In this document: positions 9,617 through 18,055 of the stretch, piece after piece
Numbering within the stretch: position 1 is the stretch's first letter
Layout of the letters: every line of letters begins with the position of its first letter
Origin: Bacteroidales bacterium
GTDB lineage: Bacteria; Bacteroidota; Bacteroidia; Bacteroidales; JAQUTK01
Assembly (NCBI GenBank): GCA_028709785.1
Contig: JAQUTK010000004.1
Span: 1-64,000 of the forward strand
Direction: 5' to 3'
DNA: 64,000 nucleotides
Notes under the pieces: generated by a model
What the model was told of the DNA's origin: nothing
The model's database searches: none
Seen by the model: only the letters and a program-made list of their open reading frames with translations
Position numbers and translations under genes: made by a program

Positions 9617-10353
9617 TCTCCTCGTTTTGCTGTTTGGGCCAAGTGATAAAACACCTCTTGCATATTCTTTACCCCATAGTGCAGTTTCAAATTCTTTGGC
9701 GTATCAAGAGCCTCGATACGACCATCTACCATGATGGATACCCGATGACAATATTCCGCCTCATCCATATAGTGGGTAGTTACAAAGACAGTTATTCCCC
9801 TGTCCGAAGCTTGGTATATCAGTTCCCAGAACTGCCTTCGCGTTACGGGATCCACACCACCGGTCGGCTCATCCAGAAAGACAATCTTCGGCTCATGAAA
9901 GATAGCTACAGAGAATGCAAGTTTTTGTTTCCATCCGAGTGGCAACGACTTTACCATCGTGTTTCGTTCATTCTCAAAGTTTAATGTCTGTAGCAATCTG
10001 TCGGTCTTTTCCGCAATTGCCTTCTCGCTCAATCCATAAATGCCGCCATACAGACGAATGTTTTCCCATACCTTCAGATCCTCATAGAGCGAAAACTTCT
10101 GACTCATGTATCCTATATTTCGCTTCACCATCTCCGATTGCCTGGCAATATCATATCCTGCGACAGTTCCAGAGCCGGAAGTAGGAATACTCAGTCCACA
10201 CAGCATGCGCATGGCTGTTGTCTTTCCGGCACCATTAGCTCCTAAGAATCCAAATATTTCACCTTTTGTTACCTGAAAAGAGATTTTGTCCACAGCAGTA
10301 AAGTTGCCGAAACGTTTCGTAAGCAGGTTTGTCTCAATAACTATATTGTCCAT
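9613..10353 (-). CDS. ABC transporter ATP-binding subunit with degenerate signature motif (YbhF C-terminal-half equivalent)
   Basis: A 246-residue nucleotide-binding subunit. Walker A is GANGAGKTT (38-46) and Walker B is IVFLDEPTGGVD (157-168). The signature loop reads LPLGW (137-141) where LSGGQ is usual. The same kind of change is, to my memory, found in the second half of E. coli YbhF, which fuses two such domains. The start at 10353 is 2 bp after the stop of the neighbouring ATPase and begins directly at the domain; an ATG nine codons further up overlaps that gene. With the partner ATPase (intact LSGGM) it should make a heterodimer with one standard and one altered ATP site. Confidence 0.87.
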   Translation of the reverse strand: MDNIVIETNLLTKRFGNFTAVDKISFQVTKGEIFGFLGANGAGKTTAMRMLCGLSIPTSGSGTVAGYDIARQSEMVKRNIGYMSQKFSLYEDLKVWENIRLYGGIYGLSEKAIAEKTDRLLQTLNFENERNTMVKSLPLGWKQKLAFSVAIFHEPKIVFLDEPTGGVDPVTRRQFWELIYQASDRGITVFVTTHYMDEAEYCHRVSIMVDGRIEALDTPKNLKLHYGVKNMQEVFYHLAQTAKRGD

Positions 10354-10355
10354 TC

Positions 10356-11261
10356 TTATTTCGCTAATAACATGTAACAATCTTCTATCGTTGCCTGTAT
10401 CGGATATACTTCAACATCAGCGTGACCTTCCTTCACCAAAAAACATTTCAGCGATGCAGGAGACAGTTGATCATCGATAACAGTAACATGAAGCACATCC
10501 CCAAATGAGAAGCAACTTTGAATACCCTTAAAAGTTCGAAGTTCGGCCAAAAGAGAGGACATCTTATTCGAATGAACAGCCCAAAGCCTCTCCTGATAAC
10601 TATTTACAATTTCTTGCGGAGTCTCTATACCCATAAATTGACCTTCACGTATAAGAGCAATCCGGTCGCAAAGCACAGCTTCGTCCATGTAGGGTGTGGA
10701 AACAACAATAGTAATTCCTTGCTTTTTCAATCGTTGCAGCATTTCCCAGAAATCTCTTCTGGAGACCGGATCTACTCCGGTCGTCGGTTCGTCGAGAAAA
10801 AGCACAGAAGGCTTATGGATCAACGCGCAGCTCAATGCCAGTTTTTGTTTCATTCCACCCGACAGTTTTCCGGCACGACGCGTCTTGAACTTCTCCAAAG
10901 GCTGATAGATATCTTTCACCAGATCATAGTTTTCCCGCACTGTGGTTCCAAAAAGCGTGGCAAAGAAAGTGAGGTTCTCCTCCACGGTCATGTCCTGATA
11001 GAGCGAGAATCGGCCGGGCATATAACCTACCTGCCTTCTGATTTCCTTGTAATCAGTCACCACATCCAGTCCGTTCACAGTCGCTGTACCTAGATCGGGT
11101 AGCATCAGTGTGGTTAGAATCCGGAAAAGCGTTGTCTTCCCTGCCCCATCCGGACCAATGATACCAAAGAGTTCACCCTTCTGAACCTCAAAACTGACTT
11201 CTTGCAGCGCTCTGACAGTACCGTAGCTTTTGGAAATCTTGTTAACTGAAATTGCATCCAT
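10356..11261 (-). CDS. ABC transporter ATP-binding subunit (YbhF N-terminal-half equivalent)
   Basis: A 301-residue ATPase subunit. Walker A GPDGAGKTT (36-44), signature LSGGMKQ (133-139) and Walker B VLFLDEPTTGVD (153-164) are all intact. After the core (about residue 220) there is an extra C-terminal domain of roughly 80 residues, as found in drug-type exporters. It lies 3 bp after the HlyD-family gene and 2 bp before the second ATPase gene. E. coli carries the two ATPase domains as one protein (YbhF); here they are separate cistrons in the same order. Confidence 0.9.
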   Translation of the reverse strand: MDAISVNKISKSYGTVRALQEVSFEVQKGELFGIIGPDGAGKTTLFRILTTLMLPDLGTATVNGLDVVTDYKEIRRQVGYMPGRFSLYQDMTVEENLTFFATLFGTTVRENYDLVKDIYQPLEKFKTRRAGKLSGGMKQKLALSCALIHKPSVLFLDEPTTGVDPVSRRDFWEMLQRLKKQGITIVVSTPYMDEAVLCDRIALIREGQFMGIETPQEIVNSYQERLWAVHSNKMSSLLAELRTFKGIQSCFSFGDVLHVTVIDDQLSPASLKCFLVKEGHADVEVYPIQATIEDCYMLLAK

Positions 11262-11264
11262 GAC

Positions 11265-12158
11265 CTAAAATTTCACCTCTCCATACATACCAATCTTAAT
11301 CAACCCATCATTCTTCACCCGTATCTTTATGGCATAGACCAGATTCTCCCGTTCATCTTTTATCTGAATGGTCTTTGGGGTAAATTCTGCCTGACTTGCT
11401 ATCCAATAGATAACGCCTTCATATTCCTTATAGGCATCTTTACCAGAATCTGTAAAGACCTTTACTTTCTGTCCTAAACGTATCTCGTTGAGTTGTGCAT
11501 TTGTTATGTAAGCACGAAGCGTCATCTCGGATAAATCAGCAATCTTAAAAAGAGGTTTACCCATCATTACCAGTTCGTTGGGTTCAGCGTATTTTACCAA
11601 AACAGTGCCGTCTATCTGACTGCTTATATGTGATTTCATTAATTGATCATCCAACTGTTCTATCTGAATGGCAATAGCTTCACTCTCGTCGCTCAGACTC
11701 CTGTCACTGCTTTTTAATGCAGACAGTTGCGCCTCTTGCTGTTTTTCCAATACGGCGATGGAAGATCTGATATCATCTACCTGTTTTTGTGTGGCAGCAT
11801 TATTCTTTGCCAATATCTCGAAACGATTTAGCTCCCTTTTCTGGGTACTAATCTGTTCGCGAACGGCAGCAATTTGTTTGGCGATATCCGGTTTACGACT
11901 GAGAACTGCCTGAAAACTGGCCTGGAGTTGTCTCTTTTTTAAGTAGAGTTGCACCGTATCCACACAGCCGATCTCAACTCCTGCCTGAAGCGTACTCCCC
12001 TCTTCTACTTCAAACTGCGTCAATTTGCCTGCAGTTTCTGAGGAAATGATTACTTCTGTCGCTTCAAACGTCCCTGTCGCATCCTGTTCTATTCCGTTAT
12101 TACAAGAGGAAAGAAGAAGGATTGAGAATGCCAATCCGGTTATAAAGTCTCTTTTCAT
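11265..12158 (-). CDS. HlyD-family membrane fusion protein, lipoprotein (YbhG-like)
   Basis: A 297-residue periplasmic adaptor. The signal ends in a lipobox (LLLSSC, C19), so it is tethered to a membrane by lipid. A barrel-sandwich half-motif (residues about 30-60, ATEVIISSETAGKLTQFEVE) is followed by a long coiled coil (about 70-170), the return lipoyl half (about 175-215, ISSQIDGTVLVKYAEPNE) and a beta-barrel domain. It should link the ABC permeases to the TolC-type channel encoded just upstream. It lies 11 bp after that gene and 3 bp before the first ATPase gene. Confidence 0.9.
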   Translation of the reverse strand: MKRDFITGLAFSILLLSSCNNGIEQDATGTFEATEVIISSETAGKLTQFEVEEGSTLQAGVEIGCVDTVQLYLKKRQLQASFQAVLSRKPDIAKQIAAVREQISTQKRELNRFEILAKNNAATQKQVDDIRSSIAVLEKQQEAQLSALKSSDRSLSDESEAIAIQIEQLDDQLMKSHISSQIDGTVLVKYAEPNELVMMGKPLFKIADLSEMTLRAYITNAQLNEIRLGQKVKVFTDSGKDAYKEYEGVIYWIASQAEFTPKTIQIKDERENLVYAIKIRVKNDGLIKIGMYGEVKF

Positions 12159-12169
12159 TGTATGTCGTT

Positions 12170-13435
12170 TTAATTATTTGTCGTGTTATTCATATCATAA
12201 ACGGTTTTGAGAAACTGAATCTCATGAAGCAGCTTGCTCTGGCGAGCCTGATCCTCCAACGTGATATCACGTAGCAAATCTGTTACGCTCAATGTTCCAT
12301 TCTCAACTTTAGCCTCAGAAGAGGTACGTATGCTTTCCCGTAAGCGAATAATTTCATTATCATCCACAATCAGTGATTGAAGTTTCTTTTGTTCGTTACT
12401 TTGTTGTGTCAATTGCATCCCAATGTTGAAGAGAAAGACCTCTTTCTGATTCTCTAATTTCAACCGACCTGTACGCATTAACTGATGTTCATTCTTGCGC
12501 GTGTAAAATCCACTAAAGCTCCACGAGAAACGCATACCGGCAATATAATAAGGAACAAACTCATTCTTCAGCATATTTAGTCCGGGATTACCATATCCCC
12601 CCTGCACAAATGCGCCGACCTTAGGAAGATTGCGCGCACCTATCATCTCTTCCTGTACGTTCAATTGGTTAATACGAGCATCAATGAGTGATAATTCCGG
12701 ACGATTGACAGACAAAAGAGTCTCTTTAGTCTGAGGTTTCGATAAATCATTGACATCTATCTTTTCACCCACGAAGACAGAAAGCATATTCAGATAGGCT
12801 TCGCAAAGCGACTTCAACTCAGTCTGTCTCTGCGTCGTATTGAGCTGATTTACCTTTACAGCATCCAGATCACTCTGATTGGCAATCCCATTTTGGACAT
12901 ACGAACTGACCCGATCATAGTTTCGCTGCAGTTCATCCTGAAGCAGTTGATTCTGTTTCATTTGCTCTTTCAGGAGCAAAATTCCAAAGTATAAATTGTT
13001 GACCCTATCATTTATTGCATACAAATCCACTTCCAATTGTTTCCGATCTACATCTGAAGAGGCACGGGATATCTTTTTCTGTTTGTTTATCTCTCCTCCA
13101 TCATAGACAATCTGACTGACTTCCAAAAGAGCCTGATACTGATCTTTATTCATTTCTTCAATCTTAACCAGGGGTACTTTTACCGGAAGACCTGTTACAT
13201 CAGACTGATACGAAGCTTTTGCAGAAAGGGTGATTCGCGGCAACCAACCACTGGAAACATTCGAAAGTGAATAGCTTTCTGATTGTTCAATCAGTTCATG
13301 TTGTTTGATCAACGGATAATTCTTTTTTGCCCGTTGCTGGCAATCTTCTATGGTCAGTTGTCCAAAAGCAGAGGAACCGGTGATTCCGAAAATCAAAAAA
13401 CAGAGGATTCTCATCTTTCCCATCTTCATTTTCAT
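12170..13435 (-). CDS. TolC-family outer-membrane efflux protein
   Basis: A 421-residue exported protein with a signal peptide (cleavage near SSAFGQ, about residue 25) and the internal two-fold repeat of long helices typical of outer-membrane efflux channels (for example about 30-225 and 230-415, with paired LxxARINQL and helical hairpin patterns). It should give the outer-membrane exit of the exporter encoded by the following genes. It lies 45 bp after the TetR gene on the same strand, so the operon probably begins with the regulator. In E. coli the equivalent operon has no own TolC; here one is included. Confidence 0.9.
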   Translation of the reverse strand: MKMKMGKMRILCFLIFGITGSSAFGQLTIEDCQQRAKKNYPLIKQHELIEQSESYSLSNVSSGWLPRITLSAKASYQSDVTGLPVKVPLVKIEEMNKDQYQALLEVSQIVYDGGEINKQKKISRASSDVDRKQLEVDLYAINDRVNNLYFGILLLKEQMKQNQLLQDELQRNYDRVSSYVQNGIANQSDLDAVKVNQLNTTQRQTELKSLCEAYLNMLSVFVGEKIDVNDLSKPQTKETLLSVNRPELSLIDARINQLNVQEEMIGARNLPKVGAFVQGGYGNPGLNMLKNEFVPYYIAGMRFSWSFSGFYTRKNEHQLMRTGRLKLENQKEVFLFNIGMQLTQQSNEQKKLQSLIVDDNEIIRLRESIRTSSEAKVENGTLSVTDLLRDITLEDQARQSKLLHEIQFLKTVYDMNNTTNN

Positions 13436-13480
13436 GCTGTCATTACCTATTTGTGTGAATACTTGTTTTACTTTTCTGAG

Positions 13481-14110
13481 TCAGACACGTAACCGACTTA
13501 GTATCGTCTCTACATTTTCCGCTTTACGTTGCTTCAAAAAGTCGGCATATTGCTTTCCTTCCACCTCAATAACCTCACCTATGACCGGTTGCATAACAAA
13601 AACGACCACATTCATTGACACAATATCATACATCAGATGCATAGGATCGATGTCCCTGATTATTCCTTCTTTAACACTCTTGGCTATACCGATCTTCATT
13701 GTGTTATATATGGCAGCAAGAACCGGGGCAATCATTGGTTTGCATTTTTCCAATCGACGGGGATTTTGTATCAACTCATTGAAAATGAAATGAGGTAATT
13801 TAGGATTGGAAGCTATAAAATCAAAATGCGCTTCAATCCCCCCTTTCACACGATCCATAAAGGGAGAATCCTTACCAATAATTACCTGCAACGATTCCGA
13901 AAGCTCACGAACCTTCAACTCAAAAACTTTCTCAAACAAATTTTCCTTCGTTCGAAAATAGTAATGAAGTAACGCATGATTAACTCCGGCACGTGCTGCT
14001 ATTTCTGTTGTCTTTGCAAGAGCAAACCCTTTATCAAGAAACTCTATTTCAGCTGCATCCAGAATGATCTGCTCTGTCTTTTGTTCTTCTTTCATTGTAC
14101 TATCAGACAA
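13481..14110 (-). CDS. TetR-family repressor of the efflux operon (CecR-like)
   Basis: A 209-residue regulator. The N-terminal helix-turn-helix (about 12-58: ILDAAEIEFLDKGFALAKT then IAARAGVNHALLHYYFRTK) is a classic TetR DNA-binding domain. The rest is a helical ligand-binding and dimer domain with no recognisable ligand. It is the first gene of the efflux operon and has the arrangement of E. coli cecR upstream of ybhGFSR. A near-perfect 20-bp palindrome at 14122-14141, directly upstream of its start and over the predicted transcription start, is the likely operator, which implies autorepression and control of all seven genes. Confidence 0.9.
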   Translation of the reverse strand: MSDSTMKEEQKTEQIILDAAEIEFLDKGFALAKTTEIAARAGVNHALLHYYFRTKENLFEKVFELKVRELSESLQVIIGKDSPFMDRVKGGIEAHFDFIASNPKLPHFIFNELIQNPRRLEKCKPMIAPVLAAIYNTMKIGIAKSVKEGIIRDIDPMHLMYDIVSMNVVVFVMQPVIGEVIEVEGKQYADFLKQRKAENVETILSRLRV

Positions 14111-14121
14111 TTATGTTGTTT

Positions 14122-14141
14122 GTTTAACAGCGTTGTTAAAC
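14122..14141. promoter_or_regulatory. TetR operator palindrome
   Basis: GTTTAACA (14122-14129) and TGTTAAAC (14134-14141) are perfect inverted 8-mers with a 4-bp spacer. The site lies 12 bp before the regulator start codon and immediately downstream of the -7 box at 14148-14155, so bound repressor would cover the transcription start. Assignment to this TetR protein is inferred from position. Confidence 0.75.
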
Positions 14142-14147
14142 CCTAGG

Positions 14148-14155
14148 CAAATGTA
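14148..14155 (-). promoter_or_regulatory. Predicted -7 box of the efflux operon
   Basis: Minus-strand TACATTTG (TAnnTTTG consensus). The expected start site is about 14141, inside the operator palindrome. Confidence 0.6.
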
Positions 14156-14231
14156 ATTGCTGAACTATTACAATGGTGCATTATCGGATAAAAATTAATA
14201 TTATTTATATATTCTCTGCTCAACCACATAT

Positions 14232-14273
14232 AAAAAGTAAAGGTTGCCTTCATTCGGGCAACCTTTACTTTTT
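14232..14273 (-). terminator. Terminator downstream of the acyl-CoA ligase gene
   Basis: A perfect 17-bp stem (14232-14248 with 14257-14273) around an 8-nt loop. The GC core is GGTTGCC/GGCAACC, and A-runs and T-runs at its ends make it usable in both directions. It separates the ligase gene (stop at 14296) from the TetR operon promoter. Confidence 0.8.
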
Positions 14274-14295
14274 AAATAAAACAGTGTCTATTCGT

Positions 14296-15969
14296 TTAAC
14301 AATACAGATATCTTTTAATCTTCAACGTTGGAGTTTTCTCAAACGGAACAGGTTGAAGTACGACCTGAGAAAGTTGTGAATAGCGACCAAACTCCTCATT
14401 TACCTTTATCATCAATTCCTCGAGATATTGATTTATAATTTCCTGATATTCATCTTGTTTTATATGTGCAGAAACCATTAGATTCTGATAACACTTTATC
14501 CATTCTTCCTGGTTGATTGCTACTCTGGCTATCAACTTTCCTTTCATCTGATACACCAATGAATCCGTTACATATTCCTGACGATTAAGCACCTCTTCTA
14601 TCTCTTCGGGATAAATATTTTCTCCACTTGGTCCAAGAATCAAATTCTTTGTTCGTCCTTTAATATAAAGCAAACCATCACGAAACAGACCTAGATCTCC
14701 GGTATGGAACCATCCATCTTTACTCAACACTTTGTCTGTGGTCTCCTGATCTTTATAATAACCAACCATTACATTCGGACCACGGGCAATAATCTCCCCT
14801 TCTCCCGTATTCGGGTTCGGATCAAGAATCTTCACTTCAACATCATCAACAGGCATTCCTACGGATCGATACGCCACATTTCCAACAACTGATCCGGCCA
14901 GCAAAGGTGCTGTTTCTGTCAGTCCATAGCCACACGAATAAGGGAAATTACAATCTTGCATGAATAGTTCAGCTTCGGGAGCTAATGCAGCACCTCCTAC
15001 TCCGAAGAAACGGATCTTGCCCCCAAAGGCCTCATAAAGCTTCTTTCCTGCAATTTTATGAAGAACAATTTGTGTCGGGCGAAACTTATATAGTAACCGG
15101 GTAAACGTGCTCTTTGTGAATCTATCCTTGATTTTTGATTTATAGATCTTCTCCATAATAAGAGGCACGGTGAGAATGATGGTCGGATGATATTTAGCCA
15201 TCAAAGGAAGAAGTACGGCAGGTGTGGGAGGCTTATCAAGATAGATTGTCATAGCTCCTCCATCCACTCCCATGATCAGTCCGATTGTACATTCGTAGGT
15301 ATGCGCCAAAGGAAGAATCGAGAGATAGGTATCATTTTCATTTACATCCTGAATCTTACGGAGTTTCTTCGCCTCAAAATATAAATTCCGGTGTGTAAGC
15401 ATCACACCTTTTGAACGTCCGGTGGTCCCGGAAGTATATATGATAGCAGCCAGATCATTTTCTTCCACATAAACCGGAGTATATGACGCAAACTCTTTTG
15501 GAGTAGCCTGTACAACCTTTGATATAGAATCCAATGATTCGCCTTGACGGTAAACCTCTTCAAATGTATCAATAATGACAATCAATCCGGAAAAACAAAG
15601 ATTGTCCGCAAGCCTGCGATACACTTTTTGAGAGATAAACAAAGCCTTTGATTCGGAATGCTCCAATATGGAATTAATCTCCTTTACCGAAAAGTCTATG
15701 AGTATAGGCACCACGACAGCTCCCATGGAAACAACACCAAAATAAGAGATACCCCAGTTTGGTCTGTTCTCACTTAAGAGTGCAACTTTATCTCCTTTTG
15801 CTATGTGATGAGTGTGTAAAAAATAGCTGATTTCAGAGGCTTTTTCGCCCATTTCACGGAAAGTAACGGCTCCGTATTCCGGAAAGGTAAAGGCTACCTT
15901 TTCACCATAAGTGTGAACGCTTTTTTCGAAAATAGTTTGAAGTGTTCCCGCTTGATTAGAGTTTGTCAT
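14296..15969 (-). CDS. Long-chain fatty acid-CoA ligase (AMP-forming)
   Basis: A 557-residue adenylate-forming enzyme that activates fatty acids to acyl-CoA through an acyl-adenylate. The P-loop IIYTSGTTGRSKG, the second motif (YGLTETAPLL), GWFHTGDLG and the C-terminal hinge region (IKGRTKNLI) are all present, and the lysine near the end (TPTLKIKRYLY) fits the catalytic Lys. GENIYPEEIEEVL is typical of this branch. The start at 15969 is preferred because the predicted -7 box (15996-16003) lies downstream of the alternative ATG at 16008. It seems to be a single-gene unit with a strong terminator. Exact chain length cannot be read from the sequence. Confidence 0.9.
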   Translation of the reverse strand: MTNSNQAGTLQTIFEKSVHTYGEKVAFTFPEYGAVTFREMGEKASEISYFLHTHHIAKGDKVALLSENRPNWGISYFGVVSMGAVVVPILIDFSVKEINSILEHSESKALFISQKVYRRLADNLCFSGLIVIIDTFEEVYRQGESLDSISKVVQATPKEFASYTPVYVEENDLAAIIYTSGTTGRSKGVMLTHRNLYFEAKKLRKIQDVNENDTYLSILPLAHTYECTIGLIMGVDGGAMTIYLDKPPTPAVLLPLMAKYHPTIILTVPLIMEKIYKSKIKDRFTKSTFTRLLYKFRPTQIVLHKIAGKKLYEAFGGKIRFFGVGGAALAPEAELFMQDCNFPYSCGYGLTETAPLLAGSVVGNVAYRSVGMPVDDVEVKILDPNPNTGEGEIIARGPNVMVGYYKDQETTDKVLSKDGWFHTGDLGLFRDGLLYIKGRTKNLILGPSGENIYPEEIEEVLNRQEYVTDSLVYQMKGKLIARVAINQEEWIKCYQNLMVSAHIKQDEYQEIINQYLEELMIKVNEEFGRYSQLSQVVLQPVPFEKTPTLKIKRYLYC

Positions 15970-15995
15970 GTTTAAATTTCTGTAATAAGCGAGGG

Positions 15996-16003
15996 CAAAG
16001 TTA
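15996..16003 (-). promoter_or_regulatory. Predicted -7 box of the acyl-CoA ligase gene
   Basis: Minus-strand TAACTTTG (TAnnTTTG). Its position supports the start codon at 15969 and rules out the longer reading from 16008. Confidence 0.5.
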
Positions 16004-16106
16004 CTCATTAATCACAGAAGTGTGCAATTATTTCCCTAAAAATGGTGAAATAGGCGGATTATTGGAGTATTTAGACAGGAATTGTCTCATCTTTCCCGAT
16101 TTACAG

Positions 16107-17942
16107 CTATCTGATCCATCCGGCAATCCGGTTCTTTTGTATGTGAGTAGAAGGCACTTTGATATCAAACCACTGATACAGGGGAAGTTCAAAACCGGCA
16201 CCCCGCATATAGTTGTAATTCGCCAGATTAAGTCCTTTGCCCCAGGCATCCAGATCAGGCGTATTCTTTACCGAAAAGAAAATCTCATTGTTTGAGAAGG
16301 TATTCGGCTTGGTGGAGAGCAGGCGCGCACCAAACTCTTCAGGAGAATGTCCGGAAGGACTGTGACAGGTCATGGCATAGCGATGCCAAAAGGACGATTG
16401 CATCAATCCGTTTTCAAACATCTGGCGCACAATCTCCAGCGAATCGATTGTTTCTTGTTCGGTTTCAGTTGGAAAACCATACATCAGATAGGTATGCACC
16501 ATGATACCGGCATCGGTCAGATTGGCCATCGTCATGGCGGCATTCTGTATTGTGATACCTTTGTTGATCAGTTTGAGGATCCTTTCCGAGGCCACTTCCA
16601 ATCCTCCGGCCACAGCAATACAGCCGGAAGCGGCAAGTAATCCGCAGAGTTCACGGTTAAAGCCCTTCTCAAAGCGGATGTTAGTCCAGTAGGTAACCAC
16701 CAGTTTGCGACGAAGAATCTCTTCTGCCACCTTCCTTATTACCGCGGGAGAAGCCGCTTCATCGACAAAATGAAAACCTGATTGACCGGTCTGTTTCATC
16801 AGAGCCTCCATTCGATCCACTATGATCCGCGCAGATGTTGGTTCGTAGCGTTTAATATAGTCGAGCGAGACATCACAAAAGGCGCACTGAGCCCAGTAAC
16901 AACCGTGTGCTAACATCATCTTGTTCCATCTGCCATTGCTCCAAAGCATATGCATCGGATTGGCCAGTTCGATGAGATCAATGTATTTATTGTCCGTCAA
17001 ACCGGTATAGTCGGGTGTGCCAATTTCTGCAAAAGGTACATTCTCTGTACTATCCATCGCTACCCATTCGATGCCTCCATCGGCATGAAGGAAGGCAGTA
17101 CGCACCAGTTTACCTCCGTTGAGTAACTGAAGAAGAGGTAATTCGCCATCATCATAGGTAATGTAGTCCACATACCGGAAGATAGCCGGATCGGTAAACG
17201 AACGAAGCTCGGTATTGACATATCCCCCACCCAACTCAATCTTCACGATAGGAAACTCCTGACGGATCATCTGTGCACATCGGAGTGCTGAAAAGAGATT
17301 ACCGGGAAACGGAACACTGAAGCCTACATAGTCCGGCTGTTCTTTCTTCATCCGCTCACGCAACAGATCAAGCATACAAAGTTCGACCAACGAAGGAGTA
17401 CACTGTAAGGCTTCCTGTAAAGGAGCAAACTCAGGCAGTCGCATGCAGAGTTTCTCTCCATATCGGATCAGTTCAAAGCGTTCATCCACCTGTTTCTGAA
17501 TGAGTTCGCACAGATCTTTGAGAAACAGTGTACAGAGATGTTTCGCCCTGTCAATGGTGCCCAAAGTACCAAATGCCCACTCCAATTCCTCTTCATCGGG
17601 AAAGCGCTTGCTCTCCGGCCAAAAGGCAAGATCGGCAAAACGGTTTGCCAGAGACTGGTCTTGCCCATTTAGAAAACGCATTACCGGTTCGATGGTTTGC
17701 AGCCAGTAATCCTCCTCTTCGAGCATCTCCCTTACACTGTCAGGAATCTCCTTCTTCTGTTTGACCGCCTCAAATATCCGGGTCATCCCCTCTTTGGTAA
17801 ACAAAGCAGCAATCAGTTCGATGCTGAGATCCATCTGTACAGCATCTACCTGTTGCGTTTTGAGAAAGCCAACCAGTTGAGTGGTTGCCGGATAAGGTGT
17901 GTTCAGCTGCATCAGCGGGGGAGTGACAAGGATGATCTTCAT
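16107..17942 (-). CDS. B12-binding-type radical SAM protein with CX4CX2C cluster motif
   Basis: A 611-residue protein. The N-terminal third looks like a cobalamin-binding-type Rossmann domain (MKIILVTPPL; DYVGFSVPF, ELGGGYVN at 205-242). The radical SAM core starts at C348, C353 and C356 (GCYWAQCAFC). This spacing is CX4CX2C, not the usual CX3CX2C. HLVDEA-like FHFVDEAASP, GGLEVASERIL and YLMYGFPTETEQET are typical of the SAM-binding barrel. The reaction is unknown; relatives include methyltransferases and RiPP-modifying enzymes, but no precursor peptide is seen nearby. The start at 17942 follows the -7 box at 17976-17983. It is divergent from the sulfatase gene, 113 bp apart. Confidence 0.82.
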   Translation of the reverse strand: MKIILVTPPLMQLNTPYPATTQLVGFLKTQQVDAVQMDLSIELIAALFTKEGMTRIFEAVKQKKEIPDSVREMLEEEDYWLQTIEPVMRFLNGQDQSLANRFADLAFWPESKRFPDEEELEWAFGTLGTIDRAKHLCTLFLKDLCELIQKQVDERFELIRYGEKLCMRLPEFAPLQEALQCTPSLVELCMLDLLRERMKKEQPDYVGFSVPFPGNLFSALRCAQMIRQEFPIVKIELGGGYVNTELRSFTDPAIFRYVDYITYDDGELPLLQLLNGGKLVRTAFLHADGGIEWVAMDSTENVPFAEIGTPDYTGLTDNKYIDLIELANPMHMLWSNGRWNKMMLAHGCYWAQCAFCDVSLDYIKRYEPTSARIIVDRMEALMKQTGQSGFHFVDEAASPAVIRKVAEEILRRKLVVTYWTNIRFEKGFNRELCGLLAASGCIAVAGGLEVASERILKLINKGITIQNAAMTMANLTDAGIMVHTYLMYGFPTETEQETIDSLEIVRQMFENGLMQSSFWHRYAMTCHSPSGHSPEEFGARLLSTKPNTFSNNEIFFSVKNTPDLDAWGKGLNLANYNYMRGAGFELPLYQWFDIKVPSTHIQKNRIAGWIR

Positions 17943-17975
17943 ATTCTTCGTATTTGTTAGACGGACAGTATCATG

Positions 17976-17983
17976 CAAAAGTA
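17976..17983 (-). promoter_or_regulatory. Predicted -7 box of the radical SAM gene
   Basis: Minus-strand TACTTTTG (TAnnTTTG), 34 bp before the start at 17942. It lies back to back with the sulfatase promoter. Confidence 0.5.
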
Positions 17984-18026
17984 GTATAAATATGCCGGTT
18001 CTATTGGATGACTTTCCATAAAACAT

Positions 18027-18034
18027 TACATTTG
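18027..18034 (+). promoter_or_regulatory. Predicted -7 box of the sulfatase gene
   Basis: TACATTTG (TAnnTTTG). Transcription would start near 18040, leaving only 10-16 nt before the candidate start codons at 18050 and 18056. It therefore rules out the in-frame ATG at 18008. Confidence 0.55.
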
Positions 18035-18055
18035 TTGCCATTAAACCCTATGTAT

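Noticed and set aside
10518-11093. 191-codon frame antisense to the first ATPase gene
   Set aside because: The opposite strand encodes an intact ABC ATPase with all motifs; the antisense frame has no protein features.
16107-18041. Radical SAM gene beside a sulfatase as a possible sulfatase-maturing enzyme (anSME)
   Set aside because: It has a B12-type N-terminal domain and CX4CX2C, lacks the SPASM-type C-terminal cysteines of anSME, and is divergent rather than co-transcribed.
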